This document shows positions 10,873-21,440 of a stretch of 64,000 nucleotides of DNA, piece after piece (positions within the stretch are counted from its first letter, which is position 1; the number at the start of each line of letters is the position of its first letter). The translations under genes were made by a program, and so were the position numbers. The stretch covers positions 18,804,803 through 18,868,802 of the forward strand of contig CM028339.1 of NCBI GenBank assembly GCA_016647705.1. The letters run 5' to 3'. The notes beneath the pieces are model-generated. The model did not search any database. It was not told the origin of the DNA and saw only the letters and a program-made list of their open reading frames with translations. This DNA is from Eucommia ulmoides. Taxonomy: Eukaryota > Streptophyta > Magnoliopsida > Garryales > Eucommiaceae.

Positions 10873-11602
10873 TGATGAGGGTATTTTTGGGCATCACTGA
10901 GTCAGTAGCAGGGTATTGGCCACGTGTCCATCCTCACCATGACAAGGCTACGCCCAGGAAGGAACAACATGCCTTGAAGGGACACTGCCACCCAAAACTT
11001 TGTGCCTTGCCTTTGGATGGCTAACTTCAAAGAATTAGCCGTTTGTTTTGACCAGCTCACCATTTCAGTCCGTTTCTCCTACAGGACTCCACGGATCTCT
11101 GCTCTCCTTCACCAACTTACTTATACAAACATGATAGAGTCCCATGGGCTTCTGCAAATGGGCCCAAAAGCCTAAGCCTAAACACCTTAGATTATTAGCT
11201 AAACACATGGTTTCGCTTAATTAACCGTGTTTAGACCCGATTTAATAAAGATGATCATCTCCAATGCCTATATATACTAGGAGGCTATGCAAGACCGATG
11301 GAAGATTTAATATGTGAATGCTCTAAGTTCATTTGCATACTTGACGTGTTTCTGTACCTTTTCTCTTTGGGCTCTTACTTTTACTCCAGAGGGACGTCGT
11401 CAGTATAACTCTTGGCCCGAGCCTTGTGCATGTACCACTCCCTAAGAAGCAGGACTCTGGAATTCAGCAGGTTAGACCCTCCAAGACCTGATTACAACTC
11501 ACTAAGAGAACTTCCAGTTCATCAACTCCAACTCACCAAGAAGACCCACCTGTCACTTGATTGGACTATACTCGAGGTATGTACTAATTTTATAAATCAA
11601 TA
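10873..11602 (+). repeat. Tat-like 5' LTR
   Basis: TGATGAGGGTATTTTTGGGC to ...TCAATA; 730 bp. Matches 23529-24276 over its whole length, including the 'gccacccaaaactttgtg' and 'ccaatgcctatatata' blocks. Confidence 0.92.
11268..11277 (+). promoter_or_regulatory. TATA box of the Tat-like LTR
   Basis: CTATATATAC, kept in the 3' LTR at 23938. It is followed by about 70 bp that begins 'aggaggctatgcaagacc', where transcription would be expected to start. Confidence 0.65.
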
Positions 11603-11605
11603 ATT

Positions 11606-11622
11606 TGGCGTTGTCTGTGGGA
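11606..11622 (+). other. Primer binding site of the Tat-like element
   Basis: TGGCGTTGTCTGTGGGA, three bases past the LTR. It resembles TGGCGCCGTCTGTGGGA, a PBS common in plant Ty3/gypsy elements of the Tat group. Confidence 0.7.
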
Positions 11623-12354
11623 ATCATTCAAAATGCCTTCTTCTGATTATTACTCTTTGCTGACCTAAGCCAAGATGATCACAAGTTTTGGGTGGAAAGA
11701 CAGATACAGAACAAAAGAATTTGAAGATATGTCAAACACTCTAAGGCTACACCTCCAAGCTCCCACCAACGAAGATAACTACCTTCTAGGACCAAGCAAA
11801 GCCATCTACTTTACCGCGTGGGGCTGCGAGATAGATCTCGGGAGCTGTAGAGGCATCTCAAATTAATCTCTTTGAGTGCCAGATAGGTGAATTCAATTAA
11901 TGTGTACAGCTCATTCTCCCGCTCCTACCATTACCTCTTGTCTAGAGAGAGACCAACTATCCAGACTATAGGGCCCGAAGAGCGACCCCTAGACTCTAAT
12001 GTTCATATCGAATCTTCGAATAGGCACGCACTCAGAGACTATCTTTCGTCTCACGACCACAAGTCTAAAGGACTGGAAGAGGCCCCCTGGCAATGCCAAG
12101 ATCTCACGTTCTCTACTGTATGGACATATAGTAAGGGATCTCTTAGCATCTCCTGACAATTGAGCTCTCTATCGGCTAACCAGGTTTGATCTTAGGGGAT
12201 GGAGTGAACATGAAATCGGCTCCTACTTGTCTCGCTCCCGTCATTCTATGGCCCGAGCTATAGGCAGTTATATACGGGGAGAGCCTCGAGAAAAGGTAGC
12301 CGTGGAGCGTCGCTCGGCTGAGATGAAAGCCCATCTCTAGGAGGTGAATGGAGG
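11623..12354 (+). other. 5' untranslated interior of the Tat-like element
   Basis: Leader between PBS and gag. Short open frames are present (11675-11866, 11887-12156), but I do not recognise any protein motif in them. Confidence 0.4.
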
Positions 12355-13556
12355 CCCTATAGGACAAGGCATTATTGTGGAGGTGAGATCTCTACTCATA
12401 GATAAAGTTCTTGAAGAAGTAGCGCTGAGGCACTTTGCTAACCCCCAAATGTGTCCGTATGATGGGATATTGACTACTTGTCCATGTTCAAGTCTCATAT
12501 AGACATGTAGATGGCCTCTGCAACTATATGGTGCAAAGCCTTTCCCATCACCCACACAAGGGCAACGCGATCTTAGTTCTAGGGCCTGAGCTTAGCATCC
12601 ATCTCCATCTTCCAAGAGCTCGAGAAATTATTTGTGGTTCGTTTCATCTGCTCCCAGTAGAGGCCGAAGACTATGGCCCTTGTCTTTAATCTGCAGTAGG
12701 AGCCGGGTGAATCCTTGGGAGATTACGTCAAACTCTACAACCGGGAAACCAACGCATTCGACGAACTCCTTGAAGGCGTGGCATTGAACGCCTTTGTTGA
12801 CGGGCTCTAACATCAAAGGTTGTCCTATGAACTCTGCTTGAATGCTACTCCCATTCTCAATTAGGCTCTGGATCACAAGATTAGATTCCATAGTGCTGAT
12901 CTCCATGTTGTATCCAGAAAAAATAGGGAATGGGTGAATAAGTCGAAGGGATTGAGGGATGGAGTTCCAAATCAAGCCCAATGCCTAAAAATATTACAAG
13001 CTGAAGGGAGATCAGGACCTCTACCCAGGGACAAGAGACCACTTCCTTCCCTAGGGCATCGCTAATAATGGTTTACTCCGCTCACAGACTCGATGGCCAC
13101 CATTTTCACAAAAAACATAGGACATGGTTTCTTCATTCTTTCACGGCCCCTAAGAGAAAATCCAATTAGGAGGTTAATGACCAAGTACTATAAGATCCAC
13201 CAAGACTGGGGCTACTCCACAAAAAACGACGTCCAACTTTGGTAGGAGATTAAAGCTCTCATCCGAAGAGGCTATCGCAGGAACTATGTCTAGAGAGAAA
13301 ATCAGGAGCAACCCAACGGGGATGAACCTTAGGGAGAACCTCAGGCCTAGAGAAGACGAGAGAAATGCAACTGATTATAGCCTTGGAGGGTTGAGGTCAG
13401 GGATGATCACTCGCGTGTGGATGGTTAAATTAATGTCATCCATGGCGGATTCAACTCTGCAGCCATATAGAGCCACCATGATTACATATATGGATGCCTA
13501 CGATCATAAAATGGAAGAAGGCTCAGGCACCCATGGAATGTTGACCATCTAAAGTG
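12355..13556 (+). pseudogene. gag: Tat-like Ty3/gypsy gag remnant
   Basis: Several frames together spell a retrotransposon gag domain. 'NPQMCPYDGI' begins the capsid; then come 'MASATIWCKAFPIT' and 'ASISIFQELEKLFVVRFI'; 'EPGESLGDYVKLYNRETNAF' follows, with 'VALNAFVDGL' next. Further on lie 'YYKIHQDWGYSTKND', 'EIKALIRRGYRRNYV' and 'INVIHGG'. These match the usual gag blocks YDG...DP, M-CRAF, F-L-FV-F, ESLR-YV-RFN, the zinc-binding H-GH-TE-C region and IRRGYL. At least three frameshifts and several stops make it non-functional. Plausible pol sequence does not follow; the interior turns into minisatellite at 13660. Confidence 0.75.
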
Positions 13557-13659
13557 CTACGTCTGTAGGGAAGATCCATTTTTTTAAACAACTTTCAGTT
13601 TATACAAAGTGCTGTAGTTTTTCTTAATAAAATAAATAAGGAATTTTATGCAATATGCC

Positions 13660-14000
13660 TTGTGTTCTCTCCAGTAAACAATATTCCGACCTTCAAAAGT
13701 CACGAATGATTCTCCAAATAAATATCCCAACCCTTGACATAGCAAATGATTCTCCATAGTGGTATTCTAACCCCCAGAGTCGAGGATAATTATTAAGATC
13801 AACATCTCGACTCTCGATTTCACGAATAATTCTCTATAGTGACATTTTGACCCCTAGAGTTGTGGAGGATTCTACAGATCAACATCCTGACTCTTGGCAT
13901 CACCAATCATTCTCCTCAATAGCATTCTAACCCCTAGAGTTGCGAATGATTTTTTAGATCAACATCCCGATTCTTGGCATCGCGAATGATTCTCTACAAG
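13660..14000 (+). repeat. About 40-bp minisatellite with two alternating variants
   Basis: About eight units, each starting near 'GAATGATTCTC'. Units alternate between a form continuing 'GGTATTCTAACCCC' and a form continuing 'GATCAACATCCCGA', giving a dimer of about 80 bp. The array is cut by the solo LTR at 14001. Confidence 0.8.
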
Positions 14001-15402
14001 TGGACGCGGTACTTTTTTTCACGTCTTAATTTACTCGCAAGTGCAGGAGGTCAAGTTTTAATATAGTGGATCTTTCGATCGAATATCGTCCACAGGGAAA
14101 CATGTTTGACTAATTAAATACCACAATTTGCATAGTCTTATATTATCTCGAGGTTCAAGAAATGTTTGAGTTTGAATATTTAAAAACTAAATTAAACTAA
14201 CAACTATTGGGTTAATTCTAATTAAGTGGATTACCTAGGGATTGATTTTATTCACTTAATACATGTTTGATTTCATTTAATTAACAATAACGGTGTTTAT
14301 CCTATCTAACAATCTAGGTATCTCAAACTCGCTCATTACGTCTCCTAAGCGTAAAATGAGTGATTATGTGACTTCGCGTTAACGCCTTAGTCCCCCTTTA
14401 GCGTTTTATATAACACATAGTCACATGAGTCTTGACCCAACCTCATGGATTGCACACTTTCTAATACCCTCCTGGGTTATTAGATCGTCGTGATGTGTTT
14501 AACCCTAATCCGAATCCAGGGTTACCTCCTCCAAGTGTCAAACCCCATATTCTCAAAACCAACCCTAATGCCTTAACAAACATATTAAAATTTTAATAAA
14601 ATGGTAAACACAATCAAATTTAGACAAATAACCGTTAAAGTAATATATATTCAATCAAACATGTATTTAAATGACCTAAATCGATCCCTAGATAATATTT
14701 ATCTAGACTACTATGATCTTAGTTATACAAATATTAAAACAAGAAGGATTCATCATCATTTTATATGAAAAGTTAAGTTACAAAGATAGAAACAAAGGAA
14801 AAACGATCAAATCTTAGAGTGGAGTGGTCCACTGTCGCCAAAGATCAGTCCTGAAATGATTCCTCTTCTCGAAATATTGAATCTTCTCTTTGAGTTCTCA
14901 AGAAATTCTTAAGATCATATATCTAATGTGTGGAACGTTCTTGGCAAATGAGGGGAGAAGGGGCTTAAATAGAAGGCTTCAAAATATCTAGAAAAATAGA
15001 TATTTTCTTCACAGAGTAACCACCACAGCGGTGAACCGAACCCTAAACTCTTTGGACTTTCACCGCCTAGGCGGTAAATGACCATTGCGGAAGTAAAGAA
15101 AGCCCTAAGCTCTTTGGAATTTCACCGCTGTGTCGATGAATGACTACTATGGTGGTGAGACTGGCATAATTCTCCCTGCATCTCCACTGCCTTGGCAGTG
15201 GCCTGACCACTGCGGTGGTGAGGTTGTTGTCCTGAAACCTTATTTCTTTCACCGTTTTCCCACCACTTTGCTTGTTTATCACTCGATTACGTCCCTACAC
15301 CTGATTTACATAAAAATAAACAAAAATGCAATAAAACTTTACTAAAACACTCGAAAACTATCAAATTTAGCTTAGAAATAGATAAGTATTTTCAACCTAT
15401 CA
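14001..15402 (-). mobile_element. Solo LTR of family T1
   Basis: One 1.4-kb LTR in reverse orientation (TGGACGCGG ... CCTATCA), with a perfect TSD ACAAG at 13996-14000 and 15403-15407. There is no interior, so it is the product of LTR-LTR recombination. On its own strand the order is TGATAGGTTG start, palindrome array (15230-15010), TATA-like CTATTTAAG (about 14970), then the conserved R/U5 region. Confidence 0.92.
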
Positions 15403-15407
15403 ACAAG

Positions 15408-16018
15408 CCTTATCCTGACGCTCAGTGTCGAGGGTGACAACTAAACCCTCTCTGAAAGTTAATAGTTCGTACCTTGGGAAAGACCAAGGTCATCCACCAA
15501 GGATGGGTCATTAATCAGGTTTGAGGGTCTACAGCTAAGTACCTCTCCCCACCAGTTGACTATGAGCCCGACGTTATAAAGGGAAAGGTGCTCTTGCTCG
15601 GACTAAATGAAGATAACCTGAAAGAGTTCTTGAATAAACCTGACTACGCATAACTCCCCAATGATCGGCTATGAGAGAATAATTGTCGCGTTGTGCCCCT
15701 GTGGACCGAGAGGACCAGGAAACTTGGGAAACCTTTCTCCTAAGTCCACAACACAATTTTCTTATAATCAACTCGTGCCTCGGACTAGGGGGATTGTGGT
15801 CCATGGTCCTGGGCAGATATGAGAATTTTTTTCAAATTTTTTTTTAAAATTTTGCAAACTCTGAAAATATTACCAAGTAGAAGGTGCTTGGAAAAAAACG
15901 TCAGGAGGAAGGAGTAGACTCTGAAGTATCAAGCTTACACGCTCGCGTGCAGAAAAGAAAGAATAAATGAAAAAGAGTCTACAAAATCCTAATTTTTGAA
16001 AAGGCGACAGCCCAAAGC
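15408..16018 (+). other. Tat-like interior, no assignable gene
   Basis: More GC-rich than its surroundings. Short frames exist on both strands, but I cannot assign any. It separates the minisatellite from the antisense ORF remnant. Confidence 0.4.
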
Positions 16019-16500
16019 TCAGTCCTCCCCACTTTTGTCTTGGGGGGCGTCCGTGCAAAGAAAAGAAGCGTCAATCTTGCCCTCTTTGGGAGCCCCCTCA
16101 TCAACACTGTCCTTCCCAATACCTCTCTGCTAGGTAACTTTGTGCTCAGTACTATCCTCTGACTCTGAGAACTCCATCTCCACTGTGCCAGTGAGAAAAT
16201 CAGGATATAGGTGGTGAATGGCCTTCAGTGTGGCCCGGTTTCCTATCTCAAGAAAGTCATTATCCATTCTACCTTGGAGATCTAGATATTCAATGCTCTT
16301 CTTCCACTACTTCACCACCTCTAGTCTAGTCTTCTCCCTGACCCGGTCAATGGCATGCTATCACTTCTGCTCCAGGTTCTTTACACGTCGCTTGTAAGTG
16401 GCAAACTAAGTCTCGATCGTGTTAATACAAGACTTGAGATTTTGGCAGTCAGTGCGGAGTTCAAAGTTCTGGATTTGAACAATAGCAGGTCGGCACGGAG
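16019..16500 (-). pseudogene. Antisense ORF remnant in the Tat-like element
   Basis: On the minus strand one frame stays protein-like for about 160 codons with only a few stops (four internal stop sites, one doubled), ending in a TGA at 16021-16019. It reads 'NFELRTDCQNLKSCINTIET', a charged helix 'YKRRVKNLEQK', 'DRVREKTRLEVVK', 'SIEYLDLQGRMDNDFLEIGN', 'LKAIHHLYPDFL' and an acidic tail 'EMEFSESEDSTE'. This composition (coiled coil, then F-x(n)-YPDF, then an acidic tail) resembles the C-terminus of the 'putative gypsy-type transposon' proteins found as extra ORFs in plant Tat-lineage elements, some of them antisense. Family assignment is from memory and tentative; the coding character is visible in the sequence. 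Confidence 0.5.
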
Positions 16501-17239
16501 ACTGACCTCGACCTTGTTATTTTTATAAATTGTGGCTTAGTGAGAATTCAACTTGGCGAGAAGTCCGTCCCCCAGGAAAAGTTGATTCACCAGCCTAGTG
16601 AAAACAAGTTGGGGGAATAAAGTGAAAGATCAGAAAGGAATCATTCAAAAAAAGGTCATTTAGAAGTGCCTTATCAAAAACTGCCTTCTAGGAACGCCGT
16701 CTAGAAGATTCTCCTCATCTCCTCTGGACATAATCATCTTATCTTGTGTGCATCTCCCTACTGTGCTACCTCTAGTCGCCTGGGTATAGAGGGCGGCCTT
16801 CTCCAAATGTGTCGACCAGAATTCTAGGCGACTAGTACCCTGACATGCTCAATGCGATCTTTCCTCAGGCTTCAGTTGTCAAGAAAGTGAAGGCAGAAAA
16901 TGTCGTGTGTCAGAATAATGATAAAAACTTCAGGAGTGTAAACTGACAAAATACTAGGCAAACTTCAAGGGGCAAAATACTAAAGTAATGAAAAAGAAGA
17001 TGACAGACTCTAGTGGGGCAAAGTTGTCAAACTTCTGGTTACTTTAGGGGTGTAGAATTGTCAAAGCCTCTTTAAGTGCACAACTTTCCCTCTCAAAAGT
17101 AAAAGTTGAAGTAGAGGATCAAGACTATGCGTGTTCAAATTTCAGGAGGTACAAAGTGTGAAGGTTTTTGGATCTTTTCTTTTGTGGAATTGAAATTGTG
17201 GGCTTAAGGCGGTATATAGTTGATAAAATATTAAGGGGA
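16501..17239 (+). other. Tat-like interior, no assignable gene
   Basis: The N-terminal part of the antisense frame may continue to about 16620, but it decays. The remainder shows no motif I recognise. Confidence 0.4.
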
Positions 17240-17345
17240 CGCAAAGTGAAAAAAAGGGTGCAAGTGCTGGCCTAGTGGGGCTAGTACCGGGCTAGCACTA
17301 GTTGGCCCAACAGGGGCTAGCACCGGCTGGCCCACCTCTAGCCAG
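17240..17345 (+). repeat. GC-rich short-repeat cluster
   Basis: Repeated GGGCTAGCAC / GGCTAGTACC / CTGGCCCA motifs, partly self-complementary, in otherwise AT-rich DNA. Confidence 0.65.
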
Positions 17346-17569
17346 CCTCTATGTGTGCCCGATATCCCCGAGTGGTGTTCTTGTCTTGCTCTCCTACCCG
17401 TCCGCTGTGCGCACCCTTTTGAAATTCATTTATGTCTTATCCATAATGAAGACCAGTCCATGCTTGAGATTCGTTCACGATTCAAATAGTGCCACCCAGA
17501 AAAATAGAAAATTTCAATGATGCCCTCCCGTGTTATCTGTGTCGGGTGCACGACCACATAAGGGCATAT

Positions 17570-18780
17570 TGATAGGTGTAATTTATCTATTTATTCTAAG
17601 TTGGTTTTGGTAGTTTTAGATTATTTTTATGGCGTTTTATTGTGTTTTAATATGTTTTATTTATTTTGTCTTAAATTAGGTATTTGGGGTGAAAATGGAC
17701 TAAAATGATCCATAAACGATCAAAGCAGTGAAAGAATGGTGGAGTAAAAGAGCAAAAACGGCCAAATCCAAAGCCTGCATCCACCGCTGCAACGATGAAA
17801 GTATAGAGAGTTTGCCAAAGCTCCACCGCTGTAGCAGTCAACCGTAAAAACTCTTATCGACCTATCCACTACTGTAGTGGTGATCCCACCGTTGCGGCAG
17901 TGAAAGCTTGACATTTTAAGATATTTTGAGATATTTTAAATCCTATAAATATCTTCCCTATTCTCCCCAAACGAAAGAGTAGACGTTTTTGGGAGTTTTG
18001 AGATGTCCAAGGCCATTCGACCAATAAAATATCACGCTGCGAAGAAGGAGGAAGCATTCTCGGAGCGGTTTTAGCGGTGAATCTTCAGATAATGGCTAGT
18101 CTCCTCATTTCTCTATTTCTCTCTTAGATTTGGTTGAATGTTTGTATATGTTTAGCTTGTATTTAGTTGTATTTAGAGCTATATCCATGTGTAGCTAAAC
18201 ATATATTATCTAGGGCTTAATGTAATTTATGAAAACGTTGTTTATATAAAATCTATGTTTCGTTAATGGTTGTTCGTGTTTATCTGATTGTGTTTACCGT
18301 TATTCCATGTTTATATGCTTATTATGATATACTGAGAATACGGGATTTGACACTGGGGAGAGGTAACCCCAGATTCAGACTAGAGTTTAAATACAACGCG
18401 ACGATCTAATAACCTAAGAGGGAGTTAGAAAGTGTGTAATCCATGACGTTAGGGCAAGACTTATGTGACCAACGTCGTTAATGTAAACTAGATTGAAACG
18501 AACACATTTAAGTGAATGAAGTTAATCCCTAGGCAATAATTTCCCATAAATGTCGTACCACTATATTAGTATAATTAGTTTAATTAACTTAGTATTAGTA
18601 TATTTTATTATAGAAACTAAATTTTTATCGCCTAGATAAAATTATGTTATGATAATCGGGATACTCAACGACCGTCTACACTAATCCCTGTGGATAAGAC
18701 AACCCTTACTCTTCCCCATCTATACTAAAACTTGACCTGTACACTTGCGGTGAAAGTAGCGACGTATTTACGCGCTACCA
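17570..18780 (+). repeat. T1 5' LTR
   Basis: TGATAGGTGTAATTTATC to CGCTACCA. It lacks about 120 bp present in the 3' LTR (a deletion after 'TGTGACCA' near 18472) and one palindrome-array segment. This explains 1.21 kb against 1.39 kb. Confidence 0.92.
17942..17953 (+). promoter_or_regulatory. TATA box of the T1 LTR
   Basis: CCTATAAATATC, conserved at 21867 in the other LTR. It sits just downstream of the palindrome array (17775-17910). Confidence 0.65.
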
Positions 18781-18786
18781 AGTTTT

Positions 18787-18804
18787 TGGTGCCGTTGTCG
18801 GGGA
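18787..18804 (+). other. Primer binding site, tRNA-Asp type
   Basis: TGGTGCCGTTGTCGGGGA, 16 of 18 matches to the Athila PBS, six bases past the LTR end. Confidence 0.85.
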
Positions 18805-18906
18805 TGGTTTTTTAGATTGTTGTCGATATTGTGAGTAAATGACTTTATTTTAATTTAGGTATTTCTTTTGTATATAATTTTTTATTTTATAGTTTTTGTT
18901 TTTCCT

Positions 18907-19905
18907 ACAGGGTACTTGAAGATGTTAGATCAACAGGTATTTTTGCATTTCTTTCAGTGGGATTTCATGTCATTTTACTGTGCTTGGGATCGATACAAGG
19001 AATTGCTATTCCAATTTTTGAATCATCATTTCCCGAGGGAGTGTCAACTACTGAACTTCCTCGACGGGTTATTAGCCGCAACCAGAACATGGGTGGAAAG
19101 AGGAAACGATACCACCTCTTTCGACTAACTAACCGCGGATGAAGCCTATCGGTTGTTGGAAGACATGGCGGAGTATGATTTTCACTGTTGTCAACAAGCT
19201 ATCAAAGCTTGGGGGATAGTTCCACCGTTTTGGAGCCATAGATTGACACCCCGGACCAATATGTTGAGTCTTCCCCCGCATTGGAAACCAAGTTCGCTAA
19301 ATTTATAGGGGAGACTCAAGTATTTTGGAGGGAGACGAATGATAGGATCAATGAACACGGGGATAATCTTGACAATATCGAGATGGTCTGCACTGAAATC
19401 GATGCGACTGTAAGGTCTTTTCAGACCCAAATCGGTAAGCTAATCTGTTTTATTGAGACCGAGTTAGATGTGGTGGCACTGAGAGACACAAATGCGATAT
19501 ACATTGAAAGCCACCATGAGGAACCAAAAACGAGCGGAAAGAGCTTGGGAGAGTTCCACTATGATTATTCAAATGAGACGGGAACCCAAGCATAGATCGA
19601 CGATTGTGATTCTTCACCATTGGAGATCCAAATTGTGATGCGACCACCGATCCAAGACGATCACATCTACGAGGATCTGATGTGGCTCACTTATCCTCCC
19701 CTACCAAAAGAAATGCTCTTTTATGCCCACCAAGTACATGAGCCGGTGGAGAGTCGATTTGAAAGTACAGACCAAACAATGCCAAATCTTACTAGTCTTG
19801 AGGTAGTACTAAATCAAGACCCGTTTGTAGTGTTGTAAGACACATACTACGAGCGGAAGCCACTCTTTAACGAGCCCTTCTCTATGTCAGGTCGAGGACA
19901 TTAAA
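18907..19905 (+). pseudogene. gag: Athila-like gag, the only gene of T1
   Basis: Begins after a short leader with 'GYLKMLDQQVFLHFFQW'. Then come the capsid blocks 'WDRYKELLFQFLNHHFPREC', 'LNFLDGLLAATRTWVERG', 'TADEAYRLLEDMAEYDF' and, in another frame, 'IGETQVFWRETNDRINEHGD' with 'IDATVRSFQTQIGKLICFIE'. The last block corresponds to the LE-QIGQLA segment in Athila gag, normally followed by protease. Here it runs into an acidic tail and 'TSLEVVLNQDPFVVL', then stops. A stop replaces Gln at 19126 and a frameshift lies near 19240. The same protein, also broken, is encoded by the minus-strand copy at 1954-3045. No zinc knuckle is seen. It would assemble particles, with polymerase supplied by another element. 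Confidence 0.75.
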
Positions 19906-21440
19906 CCAAGCGCTTCTTAAGAGGCAAACCAAGTCAAAAATAAATTAGATCCATCATCGCCAAATTGATTCAGAGGCGAGCTTGTCTCGCCTCCCAGGTA
20001 CTTGTTCTAAACCTCCTTCATCAACATGCTTTATTTTAAATGTTTAGATTGATGATTGGGATATTCTGGACACTACCTGTTTTAAGTTCGGGGGTGATGT
20101 GTAGTATGTTAGTATGTTTAAATGTTGTTTAGTTTATTGTGTGCATGTTTGTTTAGTGTAGAATGTGTTTATGTTGTTGTTGCATGCTAAGTTTTGCATT
20201 TATCTAGGCCATTACCCGATGATGATATTGCCCCCTAGTTGTTTGTCGAGGTCAAGGGTAATGCTCATTCATGTGTGTTTTGTGTTCTTGACATGTTGTT
20301 TTGGTGAAAGTTATTGTGGATCTTAACTTGCACGAGCACCTAGACTTAATGTATAGCTATTTAATTGATTTGAGGACAATTATTCATTAGCCAAATTCAT
20401 GACAATTTAAAGATTGTAGAACCTGATTGAGGGAAAATTTGAGGCGAAATCCTAGGCGAGGTAGTTCACGAGACGTGATTTGGGCATTCATTTGATTTGC
20501 TTGAGCCTTTGAAGCTTACCTTGCTATATGTTTATCCCTCATTACCCTGTTGAAGCCTATAATGCCATTTCAATTCTGAACACATAACAAATACCCTGTC
20601 TAATTAAATTTTTTCCAAACCTATATCGCTAAACTGAAGGCACAATTTGAGTGAATCAAGTTAGCATTCGTCTATGCTACTTGAAGTGAGCGGTTGGGTT
20701 TAGGGAAAACTTTTCATTGGTTTGGTATTCGAGTACTCACTTGTCATTTTTCTTTCGTTTTAACCACACCCATGAAATTGTAAATTGAATAAGTTTGGGG
20801 GTGTGGTACGTCTAAAAAAAACGTATTTAAATATAGTTAAATTCTGTTTTTTTTTGTCAAGTGAGTACATCAGTCTTAAATGACTGGGGGTTTGAGAGAT
20901 TAAGTGCCAAGCGTTGTGCCTTAGGTATCGTTAAGTTAACAACATTAACCCATTTTATATTCCCTATATACCCTTAGCCAAATATTCCAAACTGAACCAA
21001 GTCTTTCTGATCTTTATGAACTACTTAGCCTACATTAGTGGAGAGTGAAACTCAGTTAGACGTATGGATATCCTAATCCTTTATGGTATAAGCCGTGCAT
21101 TTCGTTGGTGGATAATCCAATCCGGTCGTTGGATAGTTGTATAATTAAGTTTTCGCACACACATGGTGAAAGGATCTAGAATGACGTTTACCATTATTGA
21201 ATGTTAAAATTCTAGAACATCACATGGTGTGTTTTACCACCTGAACTCGATATGATTGGGGGTTGTTGAGGGAAAAATGTTTTGATCGATAGCTGAATCC
21301 AAAACTCACATATTGTTATGTCTAGGTAGTTTGTGTTTTTATTTGTTGTTTAGTTTTTGTGTTAGTTAATTAGTTGTGTTCATTATTTTAGTGTGAGTGT
21401 TTTGCTCGAGAACTAACAAAATTCTAAGTTTGGGGATATT
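19906..21440 (+). other. T1 3' non-coding interior and PPT
   Basis: Starts with the conserved AAGCGCTTCTTAAGAGG signature shared with the 1-4574 element and, worn, with 39405-39460. It contains three purine-rich tracts: about 20083 (AAGTTCGGGGG), about 20791 (AAGTTTGGGGG) and 21426-21440 (AAGTTTGGGGATATT). The last abuts the 3' LTR and is the functional PPT. No coding signal. Confidence 0.75.

Noticed and set aside
12176-12981. Minus-strand open frames of 63-117 codons
   Set aside because: They lie opposite the recognisable plus-strand gag blocks and show no motif of their own.
13660-14000. Regularly spaced repeats resembling a CRISPR array
   Set aside because: Units are contiguous and diverged with no unique spacers, and the context is a plant retrotransposon.
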